DNA from: Heliocybe sulcata
Lineage: Eukaryota; Basidiomycota; Agaricomycetes; Gloeophyllales; Gloeophyllaceae
Assembly: GCA_004369045.1 (NCBI GenBank)
Contig: ML213516.1
Span: 651,271 to 715,270 of the forward strand
Direction of reading: 5' to 3'
Length of the DNA: 64,000 nt
Numbering within the stretch: the stretch's first letter is position 1; the number at the start of each line of letters is the position of its first letter. Positions 21,101 to 31,316 of this stretch are shown here, piece after piece. The notes under the pieces are model-generated. The model was not told the origin of the DNA. It did not search any database and was given only the letters and a program-made list of their open reading frames with translations. The position numbers and the translations under genes were made by a program.

Positions 21101-23025
21101 TCTAGGTGCGGAATATCGTCCGGAAAACAATCAGTGTAGCGTGTCTTGTACTCGGCATCCAGGTCTTTGAGACGTTGGGAAGCGTCAAGTTTGTCAATGC
21201 GATCGCGGATCGCGGCGACGACATTGAACTCTTTGATGAGTTCCGCGCGTTCGTCGACGTCTCGTCGACACGTATGTAGTTGAGCCTTTAGCTCGTCCAC
21301 GAGCAGACGTTTTTCTGCGACGTGGTCATCTGGTGCTTTAGCAATGGGGCGTGGAACACGCGGTTTCGGGTTCAACAGATCATAGCCACAATTTTTATCA
21401 ATACAAGTGCGTGCCTCGTGATCGAGGACGAGAGAATTATGTGAAAGGAATGGGCCCCCTAACAGAATGGAAGAACACAAATTGGGGACCACTACGGCCT
21501 GGAAGGGGCGGGAATGCCAACAGTTATCTGCAGAAGAAACTGACATCTTAATGACGTCGCGAAGGGAATATTGCACGTTTGGTCCTTTGGACATGGCGAG
21601 GGTACAGGTGACGGGCTTTGGTAGCCGTTCGGTCACTAGTCCCATACGCTGTACGAGATTGTCAGATATAAGCACCATGTGGGCACCGCTATCCAATAAA
21701 CCGGAGATGGGGACGGGAAAGTCCTCAGCGGGACCGGAAACGAGGCAATCGAACATGAAATGGGGTGAAAAGAGGGGTGCGTACTCGGGTTCCGAATCAG
21801 ATCCATCGCCGGCCACGCACGAAGGCATCACGGCGCTGACGGCTCCGATGGGGTGGGCCTCGTCGTCCTCCGTTGGCTCGATGGCAGCTGTGACAGCGGC
21901 AACAGGTTTGGACGCGCGAGAAGCGGTAGCGTTCGGGGCCTTCAGGTGGGCGGGGACATCGGCCTCCGTCAACTCGCGGTAGTTCCTGGATTCCGGCGAG
22001 TCGGTGCATTCGCGACGCCGGTGGTTGACGCCAAACTTGCGACACTTGAAACAGCCGTTGTATTTCATTAACAGTTGGCGTTCCTTGTCGGTGAGTTGGG
22101 GGAGACCGGGCGCGTTGTCCCGAGAGGACGTAGTACCAGAGCGAGAGGTGGTGGCGGTAGTAGGAGCGTAGGAGGTCATTCTAGGGTATTTGGACTGGGT
22201 GCGGAGAAGCTCAGCAAGGGCCTCGGATTGCTTCTTCTTCTTGCGGATGCGGGCCTCATCGATGATTCGGACGCGGTCGCACCACTTCTTCAAGGGAAGA
22301 GCCGCGAGTTCCTGAGTCTTCTTCTTGTAGGAGAATTTCATGTCGGGGTGCATATACGCCTCGAGGTGGTGTTTTAAGCTTTGATCGGTCAAGTGGGAAG
22401 GCGTACCGCATAATAGGGAATTATCAGACTGAATGCGGTTTGCCCAGTCCCAGAAGGGTTTGCTGCCCTGCGTCGACTTGAGAATCGCGTCGCGCATGGT
22501 GTCTTCCCAGTCCTCGTGAAGATACAGGTCCTTCATCTCATCGATGTACTGGGAGAGAGTGAGCGCGTCGATGCGATCCTGGTCGGCGCGGTACCAGTCA
22601 GTGATCCGGTCGTCTTGCATACCCCACGCGACCATGGAGACCTGCTTCTCGGCTGCGATGTCCTTGTGCATACAATACACTCGGCATGCCTCATGCCACT
22701 TGCGCAGCACGAGCGGAGTAAGGTCTCCTGGTGTTAACACGGGGGGAGACTTGGGGTTGGACTGAATAACGGTCGCCATGCCGTTGTCGTTATCGGGCAT
22801 TTTGACAGGAGCGGGGGGTTCGTCATCTGAGCTGCAAGAGGTTGTAGACGACGGTGATGGGGTTGAATGGGGTCGTGCTGGGGAGGGCGGGGGTGTGGCG
22901 TCCTCCGGTGGTGGAGAGAGTGAGGGTGAAGCGGGTTTGGCGGGAATAGGGGGTATATGCGTCGATGTGGTAGACAGGGTCGTTTTGCGGACTTGGGAAC
23001 GAGTGTTGACACGGGTTGCGCTCAC
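18163..23025 (-). CDS. Gag-Pol polyprotein of inner chromovirus
   Basis: One continuous frame of about 1620 codons, the usual size for a fused Gag-Pol of fungal chromoviruses. Domains in order are: Gag (about 80-300), a zinc knuckle with C-x2-C-x6-H-x4-C spacing (CFKCRKFGVNH, near 335), an aspartic protease with LLDSGAHM (about 450), reverse transcriptase with KLDMTNSFYQ and the YLDD box, RNase H with TTDASKSCTGAM, an integrase with an HHCC-type zinc finger and GIDFIGPLPEDDG, and a C-terminal chromodomain (RYLVRWISYDEGDDTWLP). The frame's left end reaches a non-ATG codon, so the true start is unsettled. This is element sequence, not a host gene. Confidence 0.92.
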   Translation of the reverse strand: MSATRVNTRSQVRKTTLSTTSTHIPPIPAKPASPSLSPPPEDATPPPSPARPHSTPSPSSTTSCSSDDEPPAPVKMPDNDNGMATVIQSNPKSPPVLTPGDLTPLVLRKWHEACRVYCMHKDIAAEKQVSMVAWGMQDDRITDWYRADQDRIDALTLSQYIDEMKDLYLHEDWEDTMRDAILKSTQGSKPFWDWANRIQSDNSLLCGTPSHLTDQSLKHHLEAYMHPDMKFSYKKKTQELAALPLKKWCDRVRIIDEARIRKKKKQSEALAELLRTQSKYPRMTSYAPTTATTSRSGTTSSRDNAPGLPQLTDKERQLLMKYNGCFKCRKFGVNHRRRECTDSPESRNYRELTEADVPAHLKAPNATASRASKPVAAVTAAIEPTEDDEAHPIGAVSAVMPSCVAGDGSDSEPEYAPLFSPHFMFDCLVSGPAEDFPVPISGLLDSGAHMVLISDNLVQRMGLVTERLPKPVTCTLAMSKGPNVQYSLRDVIKMSVSSADNCWHSRPFQAVVVPNLCSSILLGGPFLSHNSLVLDHEARTCIDKNCGYDLLNPKPRVPRPIAKAPDDHVAEKRLLVDELKAQLHTCRRDVDERAELIKEFNVVAAIRDRIDKLDASQRLKDLDAEYKTRYTDCFPDDIPHLDNLPTDVYHRIRLKDPNKIIRLREYSCPKKYREAWRVLLDQHLAAGRMRPSSSPYVSPAFLVPKADPTALPRWVNDYRELNMNTIPDRHPLPRIEDILSDCAKGKIFAKLDMTNSFYQTRVHPDDVPYTAVSTPFGLYEWLVMPQGGRNAPATHQRRMFNALRKYVGDICHVYLDDIVIWSQTVEEHEQNVRLVLDALRAASLFCSLKKTDLFATEIKFLGHIISTRGIEADPSKIEKITDWPVPKTASDVRAFLGLVRYISTFLPHLAQHTVVLTPLTQKECDKTWPGWTSEHQAAFEAIKQLIVGRECLTTIDHNDLGENKIFVTTDASKSCTGAMLSYGPTWETARPVAFDSTQMHGAQLNYPVHEQELLAIIRALTKFRNDLLGVPFTVYTDHRTLENFNTQRNLSRRQLRWQEFLSQYEFEIKYVPGEENTVADALSRLPPDPSLGESPVPEIVTTDLPLEVVAALTTLPNTPSTTSTLLTIATDPGFVTDIRLGYTKDTWCQRLLDNSNTMDGMELRDGLLYIANHLVIPRFGQLREILYQLAHDALGHFGFEKSYASLRHDYYWPNMCKDLEAAYIPSCVPCQRNKDRTTKPVGPLHPLPVPDGRCDSVGIDFIGPLPEDDGYNCIATFTDRLGSDVRFVATRTDLSAEGLATLFFDQWYCENGLPLDIVSDRDHLFLSTFWKAFTKLTGVKLKMSTSFHPETDGTSERTNKTLNQAIRYHVDRQQKGWAKSLPRIRFAIMNTVNASTGYTPFLLRHGRSPRLIPPLVPATTASSGDAFNAQALVQRLTDDVTEARDNLLASKVDQSHFANKHRGDEVQYAVGDYVLLSTRNRRRDYKRKGEYRAAKFMPRFDGPYRIIEAYPERSVYTLDLPASTNIDPEFHAKHLVPYHRNDDDKFPSRKLARPGPIVTEDGEQEWQVERILDAKRRGRGWRYLVRWISYDEGDDTWLPGRELEDCAALDRWLEEHPQDS

Positions 23026-23170
23026 AGTCGCGCGAGAAACGTGGTTGGTCTTGGGAGGCAGGTTGGAGACGGAGATTCCGGGTTAAACGGGGAACTGGGA
23101 GGGGGGGGGGGAACTGGGGACCGGGGAGGGACGAGGGGAACGGGGACTGCGACGGAAACTTCAAAAAAAG

Positions 23171-23475
23171 TGAAAGGCCGTTGGCCTCACTTAAACGGAG
23201 ATCAGACCAAGACGAAGTTAGACCGCAGTATAGGATTGACAAGTAAGAGCGGGAAAAGGAGAATACAATACAGGAGGCAGCTCGCCGTCTTTAAAGACGA
23301 GCGAGGACAACGATGTCACAGAAGCACGGACGGGAGAAGCACGTGAAGAGAAAGGGAAGTCCGATAGATGAAAGTGAAGAGTTGTGACGCGATTGGACAT
23401 CGGGGATCTCGGGTGCGGTTTGCTTCCGAGATGTGGCGGTGGTGATTGTGGCGTCGTAAACGCAGCGCGGTTACA
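23171..23475 (-). repeat. 5' LTR of inner chromovirus
   Basis: 305 bases, TGAAAGGCCG to GCGGTTACA, uninterrupted. It contains a small palindrome GTCTTTAAAGAC. Confidence 0.93.
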
Positions 23476-25368
23476 GCAGGGGGTCGAACTCGGGTTCCTC
23501 GTCTTCCTCATCCTTGACATGGACCTTAGGGGTGGGTCCCGACTGCAGAGCCAGCTTGCGCTTCTGGTCGAGGCGACGAGCGGCGAGGCGGAACTTCCTC
23601 TCCTGCTGTACCTCCAGTCGGCATGCCTGGCAACGAGCAGGGCAGCGCGTCATGGCGACCTTGCCAGTCGGCCAGTCCACGTCCGGGTTGTGCTCGCGGA
23701 GCCAGCCATGCCCGAGGATGATGTTGTGTTTCCCGAGCCTGGTCACCGCAAGGTTGATGCGCTCCGTATGGTCGCGGTAGCGGAGGACCGTGTCAACGAT
23801 CTCCTCAATCGAACCAGCCTCATTTGGACTACCATCCACGTTGAACACAGGGATCGGCCGTAAGAGTTTGCGAGTGGGCAACCCCTGTTCACGAACGTAG
23901 GCCAGACTGATGTACCCAGCGCTAGTTGCACCGCTGTCGATCAGAGTGTCGGTCGAAACAACCTTCGCTGTCTGCGTAGACTCTAGCTCCACCTTGATGC
24001 TGGTAGAACGTGGTCCAGGGATGGCAGAGACAGTGTACTTGCGCGGAAGCTTACGCTCCCAATGCGGCAGCAGATGGTACGGAATGAGCTTCTGTTGAAC
24101 AACCGGAGGTGGAGACACGAGCGTGGAAGCGACTACCTCAGGGGCGACTTCTGCCAAAGGGGGATCTAGGGAGTCGGAGGCCTCTTCAACAGGGAGCGAG
24201 GCGAAGCGGTTGGTGGATGAAAGAGCTGGCCGAGGGGTTACGACGACTGCAGGTGCTGGTAGTGGTTCCATGATCGGGGCAGGCTCAGGACAGGTCTGAT
24301 CTGCAACCGTTGAGCTGAAAACCTCACTCTCACGGATGCTTCGAGCATAATGCCTGGCTGCCAAGATCCATCCTTCAAGGTCCGAGTCAGAAGGGCAGCC
24401 CAACGAGGTGGCTAACGGGGTCTCGATATCCGGGTGAAGACCGCGGCAGAAGTTCAGGACGTTCAGGGATGCAAGTCCTGGATCCGAAGAGCGTAACTGG
24501 GCAAGGCGGAGCAACTGACGGAACGAGTCGATATACTCCTCGATTGAAGACGAACCCTGGTAGTAGTCGGTGCCTACCAAGGTTAAGGCCGTGTCTGCAC
24601 GTTCGTAGGGGGAAATGAACTCACGTGCGAACTCAGCCTCAAAACCAGCCCAGTCCTCGAAGTAGGGGCTGCCAGTCTCGCGCTCGACCTCGTAGAGGTT
24701 CGTCACGAAGTCTGCAGCTCGCCCAGACTTGAAGAAGCCAAGCGCCCATCGGATCCTCATCTGGTCATCGGGGAAATGACTGGGGTTGGTGCAGACGAGA
24801 TTCCAGAAGTGCCGAGCATGCTCCCGCTGCCCATCAAAGTCAGGGGGATTGGGGAAGTGTAGAGGTGCGAACAGGGAAGTGTTTCCAGGCCCAGGAGAAG
24901 GGGACTGGAAGCGTGACGGCACTCCACCGTAAAACGATGGGGTAACCGAGGGGGTAGGTGTAGGGGATGTGGAAGGTGTGTGGGAAAGGTCACCAGGGTG
25001 TGGGGAGACTGGTTCGCTAACAGAAAAGTAGGGGGTATTCGCACCAGAAGCCAGACCAGAGACCAATGACAACAACTGATCCAACTTCTCTCTCACACCA
25101 ACTTCCTCAACGGCAGCGGCAGAGCTACGAGCCTCCAACTGTTCGAGCCTAGCTAGGATACTGGAGGTGGTCACAGCGTCCATAGTTGGCCCAGGGAACG
25201 GGTAGAGAGGCCGTATGCTTCTGCACAAAGGAGGGGACTATATGATCCAACTGGAAGGGCCACTGGGTCTTGACTACCTGTAGCAAAAGAACGCTGACAG
25301 CCAGATGCCAGTGGCAGCCTCTAAGTGTGGAATAAAGTCCAGTCCTTCAAAGAGAAACCTGTTCCTGC

Positions 25369-25626
25369 TGTAAGGGCTACCTTAACAACCAGTGAGCTGC
25401 ACGTTGTTGAAGGGAGTTCCAAAGCAAATATATACACTCATGAGCACTAGATACATCCACTACTAATATCTAAGGGCTCACCTGCACGTTGTTGAAGGGA
25501 GTTCCAAAGAGGAACAGGTTAAAGAACCCTTCAACAAGTGCAAAACATAAAGTGGCCGCACCGCGTGACACGTGACGTCACGTCACGGTGGCTGAAAGCG
25601 AAGGTGGCTGAAGGGGAGCCCTTACA
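25369..25626 (-). repeat. 5' LTR of outer chromovirus
   Basis: 258 bases matching 8545-8802 over their full length by eye, followed by the target duplication AGTAC. Confidence 0.92.
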
Positions 25627-25815
25627 AGTACTATATCAGCTGTTATTAGCACCTGGAAATGCATGGAGCCCTGTATAAGAGCTCTGGGTTGTTGAACTCA
25701 ACTCAATAAATAACTAAAAATACACCGAAAAAGCATGATAATCAGCCAATACTCAGCCACCTGAGAATCATGCTTATGTAAGCATGGAAGTTGTGCTGCA
25801 TGTCTTCTAGCAGTC

Positions 25816-26620
25816 ACACAGCGGGAGTTGCACCATTTTGAGTGTTGCGATATGTTGGTCGAAATAGATTACACCTGGTAAATATATAGGATTAGCTTTT
25901 GACGGCAGCTGATATAATTACTGACAAGGTGATGCAGATGTATAGCAATTTATTTTATTAGATACAACATTGTAGTGATATTCAATGTGCGATATTTTGA
26001 TGATATCAATATGTCTTGCAAAATATCACATTGGGCTCATGCTGGGGGAGGATTGCCGAATCTAACATTGAGGGAACGAGAATATGCGATAAAAAAGATC
26101 ATATTTCACAACATCAAAAAAGGAAGATAAAACTAAAATTTAGAAATATATTTGCACTGATCTGAAAGCTAATACTGGAAGTAAAGCTATAGCCGAACGT
26201 CTAAAGGTATTTCCCGGCTGGGCCAATACCTTTCGCAAGGTTGCGGAATATATAATTTTTATAAACATTTCGGGCAGTGTTTGCAGCTGATATTATGTAT
26301 TTTGTAGTATTTATTGAATTATTGTCCACGTAAAAAGATCTATCGAGTAACATTTAGTGAACTCCCAAAATCCCAAATTTTGTCACATCCTAAATTAATT
26401 GCAGAGGAAGATATATTATTGGCATTATGCATGGCATTTTTATCTCTTCTATACAATCTTGCCAAAGGAATTACAATAGATAATATATGTAGGGAGCTAT
26501 GAAGGATTTCGAGAATAATAAGTTTTGCAGGTTACGGAATCAATTACGAAATTAAATAGATTTGATTTCCATTTCGACTAACATATAGTAACGTCCGAAA
26601 TGGTGCAACTCCCGCTGTGT
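25816..26620. mobile_element. Non-autonomous inverted-repeat element (MITE-like)
   Basis: About 805 bases with terminal inverted repeats. The left end ACACAGCGGGAGTTGCACCA matches the reverse complement of the right end, and about 43 of the first 50 positions agree. The interior is strongly AT-rich and has no long frame, so it has no transposase of its own. No clear target duplication was found. Superfamily is not recognised. Confidence 0.6.
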
Positions 26621-26653
26621 CACAATTGAGTGGGAAATGGCCCAAAAATCAGA

Positions 26654-26824
26654 ACAGCGGCAGTGATATGGTAGAAGAAAGAAGCACGAATGTGATAGCG
26701 AAGCAGTGGCGTGTGGCGGTATCCGAAAGTATGACTCCGGCACTGCTGCTTTCGGATACCGCCACACGCCACTGCTTCGCTATCACATTCGTGCTTCTTT
26801 CTTCTACCATATCACTGCCGCTGT
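26654..26824. repeat. Perfect inverted repeat, 76-base arms, 19-base spacer
   Basis: Arms at 26654-26729 and 26749-26824 are exact reverse complements as read, with the spacer at 26730-26748. Transcription in either direction would give a long, perfectly paired hairpin. It starts 34 bases after the MITE-like element and matches nothing else I noticed in the window. Confidence 0.9.
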
Positions 26825-27577
26825 CACTCGCTCTTGCTTATAAGCTGGCGAGTTCAAGTTTGTATCGTATTCCTTTTTCCCCTCTCTCTCGCGTCTTGTA
26901 ATACAACGCGAGGTCCTGTTCATCTGTGTGCGCTCTGAGTGTTGCCCGCGCCCGCAGGCTTCCAAACAGTATACTTTGGTGAGTTCCACTTCACATGTAG
27001 GTTTATTACTAAAAGCAGAAATAATTGTGCATAAACTGGGGACAGTGTATCCTTGAACATCATCTAGATAATATGTGGTGGAATATGTGGAATAGCAATT
27101 TTTTATTTTGGATCTGGTTGTCAAGCTTGCATAAACAGGCCTGTACACCCACATGTGTCTGTCCTTGCTTATTAGCTTATCTCTTTCCCTTAGTATCTAG
27201 GTATGGGATGCCATACTTTGGTTCTTCTTGTAGATAGCATCCTTGTCACTATATGTAGATATTGTAGTAACTGCATGTGAGATATGCAATTAAATATTTT
27301 TTCCTACTCATATTTGAGTGACATGTGCCAAATTTATTTCAGAAAATTTCAAACTCAGGACTCGTATCATGCCATGCACAGCAGTGGCCCACTTCCACAA
27401 GTGGACATGGGCGTCACCGCTAGTAAGGCTCTGCTATCCTGGCATGAAGCTCGTTTCCGGCGCCTACAAGAGGTTGGAGAACATCAGCATGGGCACCGGA
27501 AATGGGCATTAACTCACATCAGGAACTCCTCAGAGACGTGGCAATACATCGGATGCTTCCGACCTCCCCAGGTGTCC

Positions 27578-29156
27578 TCAGTCGCCAGGTCGAACTTTCT
27601 CCGTCTGCTTCGATGCCATCGACCCATTCCTGATTTGAAGCTCGACCTCAATTGCACCCACATCCGAGGCTGTACGGGTCTCACTCCCGCCAGGTTCAGT
27701 CGAGGCCTGTGCAAACCGGATGGTCGTAACATGCGGCTCGCGTTCCGTCTTGCGGTTCGTATAGCTGGTGTATTCCGTGTTCGAATCCAAAGTTCGGCCA
27801 AGCGCAACGAATACTATGATGACCGTAGGGAAAATGCCCTGCCAGGAAGTCGTTTGAGGCGCAGGAAGGAAAGATTGGAGGGGAGAACATACCACGATCT
27901 GACCGACGACGGCGAACATGACTGTCTATGGGACCGCATAAGGTCAAATTTGAATGAACTCTCTAGGAGCGGCCTACCCAGCCAATAGTGCCAGCCCGGC
28001 CCGACATGTCGATGAAGATGGCGCATAGAAGTAGGCAGACGGAGTACATGGCGCCGGTCTCTAAGCTAGGCAATTCTCAGTGAAAGGTGATCACGGTATT
28101 GGTGAAACAGCCTACATGAGCGAAGCCACTCGGACATATCTATTCCTCCTCCTACCTAAGCCTCGTGTTGCCTTCCAGATTCTGAACGCTAGAGCAGGTA
28201 TATTCATCCACAAAATCCATGCCAAGAAAAGGTCAGATGCCTACCGATGAGGCTGCTCATCAAGACATTTGTGATGAACGAGGACACAAAGAAAGTGATA
28301 GTCATCGCATTCTCGAGCCTTGACAGCCTGAACCATGCAGGCGGAGGCTCAGTTTCCTCCAGTGCAGCATGGGATCGCAGCAGAAATATCTGCACGTCGA
28401 AGGCGGCGATCGCATAGCCGCATGCTGCATAGGGCACTAAGTAGCAGCTGTGGCAGATACACCCGTACCACGTACCAGCTTCTGCTAGATATAAAATGAA
28501 TGGAACAGCGATGACAGACAATCTTCTATTCCACAGTACATAACATCGCCATATCTGGATTCCGCAAATAAGTTTCTTCCATGAATGAAGGGAAACAGAT
28601 ACAGTACCAGCAGTCCATCTGCTACCAGACTAAAGATAGTCAGGAAAGCTGAAGGACAGCGCGAGAGCCAACTTACTTGCTGCAGGCAAGCATCGCATCT
28701 GCAATGCACTCGCCCTTATTGAACAGGTTGATTTCGTGCAGTAGTGCATAACTATCCCCGTACGACCCATCAGGCAACAGGTCGGTCGAGACGAACGCTT
28801 GCCAGAAAGATACGATCGTTTGAACGGTGGAGAACGCGTAGAGCAGTATCGTGACTATCAAGAGGTGTCGGCGGAGGCTTGACTGTCCGCCCATAAAGAC
28901 GAGGGTATGTATGCAAATCCCGAAGATGATTGTGTACATTCCTATCCCGTGTTAGAAAGTTCTATTACATTCGTCCCGGAGAAAGGGCATACCATAGAAA
29001 AATGTTGTGACCTTGAAGCTTTATCAATGTTAGGTTGCCGTGATTAAGCCGGGTACATACCAAGACGTCCAATATATTTCCCTAGAAATTCTGCTAAGAC
29101 AATATCACACGCACCACGTGAATCAAACATACCTGATTCCATTTGAGGTTCGCCAT
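27578..29156 (-). CDS. Multi-pass membrane protein, Agaricomycete family (copy 1)
   Basis: Minus-strand gene of about eight small exons, probably starting with ATG at 29156 (MANLKWNQ). Membrane segments are visible in order: FFYGMYTIIFGICIHTLV, HLLIVTILLYAFSTVQTIVS, a segment around LVADGLLVL, RLSVIAVPFILYLAEAG, LVPYAACGYAIAAFDV, TITFFVSSFITNVLMSSLIG and PTVIIVFVALGRTL, so roughly seven. The tail is soluble and ends near VELQIRNGS. This is a lineage-expanded seven-helix type family of mushroom fungi with no function I know. Exact splice sites of the first exons are uncertain. The gene lies just downstream of a carboxylesterase on the same strand, an order repeated at 56.3-60.2 kb. Confidence 0.68.
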
Positions 29157-29587
29157 GGTTCAGAGAGAGCTTGAGGGACTGATGGTGAACGTCGTCCGAG
29201 CAAATCCTCAGGACAGGGATATATAGACACCCTTAACCGCCATATGGGGAGAAAATTAAACGCACCGAGCTGTGTTGTGATAAGGTTCACTGATGAAGCT
29301 AGATCCGCCTGAGGCTCCAGGGTGAATTCTGAGGGCCAGAACGAAATCTCCGCGATAGGAACACGAGTCAGTCAGCTGCTTTCTTGCGATGATGTCGCAG
29401 TGTATATAAGGACCGTCATCCTACCTGCGACAACTTGCACACAATGCGTAAGTCACAGAACAGACGCCCTATCCACTCGCTCTCGCGCAGTACCCGGACA
29501 TCAAATGATTTCAAATGCACACTTCACTGCAATATTACTCGTCGTCGTGGATGGCAGCACAGCACGCAGACTCACAACCTGCCCCGC

Positions 29588-31316
29588 TCACTGTCTGATC
29601 TCCACCCCAATACTCAACAAATATGCACACCGCGCCTGCTGATCCTGGGGTACTGTCTCCATCGCGGTCCCGTTGCCCTGCACCAATAACCGCTGGTATG
29701 CTCCCCACGTCTCCCACTCCGCTGATCCCGGATAGCGATACGGATTCGGGTTAAACGACCTGATGAAGCTCGTCCAATAGCCCTGCATGACGGGCACGAC
29801 CTGCGCATTGGTCGTGAGGTACGACGCAGGCGGCGTCCCACTAACGTACTGCGGTCCCCAGATCGCGTTCACCTCAACAGTATGCGGTACTCCATACCCT
29901 TCAGCCACCTGGGTTGGGTCTTCGACGTTGTAGTGGTAGTTCCAGCTCCCGGAAATGCCTGCCGCCACGAGAGTCTCCGAGATAAAGATGCCAGGACATA
30001 TATAGCGGAGCTCGCCATATGCATTGCTCGCCTGCCTCCAGTACTTCCCAGCATTAGGCGCGGCCGGGAAGCTGTCGTTCGTCTCCGGGTACATGGAGTT
30101 GATGGTCGCGAGCTGCTGCACGGTGAGATAAGGGAACTGGGCTTGGATGAAAGCATCAGAGTCGCCGATGCTGTTGGTAGTGTTGTAAACAAAGATCGTG
30201 CCCTCGTTGGTGTCGTCACCGAATATAGCGGGAACACGTATGAACTTGCCCTCCGCGAATAAGCGGTAGGTGAAGTCTGGAACGAGTGCATCGTCGAGCG
30301 TCGGACCATACATGTACAGTGGTGCATACTGGGCGCCAGGTGAGGCAGTGTTGATGTTGATTGATTGAAGTTCCGCAGTACTCAAATTTCGGAGACATGC
30401 CAGGCTGCTGGGAGCACCTGCGCATCCAGCGCGCAGGACAAGGTTATTGTACTGGTACTGGCTGAGTTCTGGGGTCAGAAGGGTGCTGAAGGTCTGGGAT
30501 TCAGCAGCGACAGCGTGGAAGAGGCCATCGTCTCTTCCTCCGTATGCGGTCAAGTGATAGGTGATCGAGGCAGCTCCAGCGCTGTCGCCACCCATCACGA
30601 CGTGACCCGGGTCCCCACCGAACTTCGATGAAGATGTTAGGACAGCACTTATCGAGTGCATGAGACAAGTCGCTTACTTGAGTAATATACTTCTGTACCC
30701 ACTCCATAGCCTTCCTTTGGTCCCAGAGGCCATTATTGAGGCTTCCTCCCTCTACTACTTCTTGACTAGCTAAAAAGCCGTAAGGCCCAACTCGGTAATT
30801 GAAGTTGACCACCACAATGCCCATCCCAGAGGCATCAATAAGGCCGGTACCGTTATAATTGGCGTTCGAATTCGTGCTGAATCCACCGCCTTGGATGAAA
30901 AAGTATACCGGCAATTTCGAAGCCGGAGTGGCTGACGAGGGGGCATAAACATCGAGGAACAGACAATCCTCTGAAGTGGCCGTGTCGTTGGGATCTCCTG
31001 GGGTACTGACGCATATCAAGCCGTGCTAAACTTGTTTAGACTACTCTTGCGACGATCAAATACGATCCCAACATACCTTGTCTGCTATTTGCACGCCGTC
31101 CACTACCAGAGGATCTTGGGGCGCTGCGAACCTGAGGTCCCCAAGAGGAGGTGCCGCATATCGTATTCCTAGCCAGTCGGTTACGCCTCCAGGACGCGCT
31201 GTGCCCAGGTATTGCGCATAATCCACGTTCACCAGCGGGTCGACAGCTATCACGCCGGCGACAAGGAAGGCACAGATCGTAAGCGAGGAAAACATCGCAA
31301 GCCCGTTCCGATGCAT
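29588..31316 (-). CDS. Secreted type-B carboxylesterase/lipase (copy 1)
   Basis: Three exons (31316-31077, 31025-30678, 30622-29588) join in frame to 540 residues. The N-terminus has a signal peptide (MFSSLTICAFLVAGVIA after seven extra residues; the second Met at 31295 is the alternative start and aligns with copy 2). Alpha/beta-hydrolase landmarks are EDCLFLDVYAP, the oxyanion-hole GGGF, the nucleophile elbow GGDSAGAAS, the acid residue in DDTNEGTIF and the histidine in GVPHTVEVNAIWG. The catalytic Ser-Glu-His set is therefore complete. Length fits the family (about 540). The enzyme should hydrolyse esters outside the cell; the substrate cannot be told from sequence. Intron positions are identical to those of copy 2 at 56306-58010. 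Confidence 0.9.

Larger units (their letters stand above)
16643..23475 (-). mobile_element. Inner Ty3/Gypsy chromovirus, apparently whole apart from an LTR insertion
   Basis: Second LTR retrotransposon on the minus strand, inserted in the outer one. Its LTRs run TGAAAGGCCG...GCGGTTACA and it is flanked by the 5-base duplication GCAGG (16638-16642 and 23476-23480). One long open frame (18163-23025) covers the whole Gag-Pol. The right LTR is 305 bases; the left one is the same sequence split by a 1.1-kb solo LTR. Excluding that insert, I count about one difference between the two LTRs, so it is very young. The coding region looks unbroken, and the only break I see in the element is the LTR insertion. 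Confidence 0.92.
8545..25626 (-). mobile_element. Outer Ty3/Gypsy chromovirus with nested insertions
   Basis: LTR retrotransposon read on the minus strand. It is bounded by 258-base LTRs (TG...CA) and a 5-base target duplication AGTAC (8540-8544 and 25627-25631). Parts in coding order are Gag and aspartic protease (about 25.2-23.5 kb), reverse transcriptase (about 16.6-15.6 kb), then RNase H, integrase and a C-terminal chromodomain (about 11.1-8.9 kb). The chromodomain shows [16 protein letters not shown], which marks the chromovirus branch of Ty3/Gypsy. A G-rich polypurine stretch adjoins the left LTR. The copy is broken: two large nested insertions (11127-15625 and 16643-23475) and about two small breaks. 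The two LTRs appear identical over their length, so the insertion is recent. Confidence 0.9.
25627..27577. other. AT-rich repeat zone without a supported gene
   Basis: Holds the rest of the repeat unit split by the chromovirus (25627-25790), an inverted-repeat element (25816-26620) and a perfect palindrome (26654-26824). From 26825 to 27577 I see only short frames. One around 27340-27512 (FHKWTWASPLVRLCYPGMK) has protein-like composition but cannot be assigned. Confidence 0.5.

Noticed and set aside
26314-26502. 62-codon frame in the MITE-like element
   Set aside because: AT-rich interior of a non-autonomous element; no transposase motif.
27284-27988. 234-codon plus-strand frame
   Set aside because: It is antisense to the C-terminal exons of the membrane-protein gene, whose family similarity is clear.
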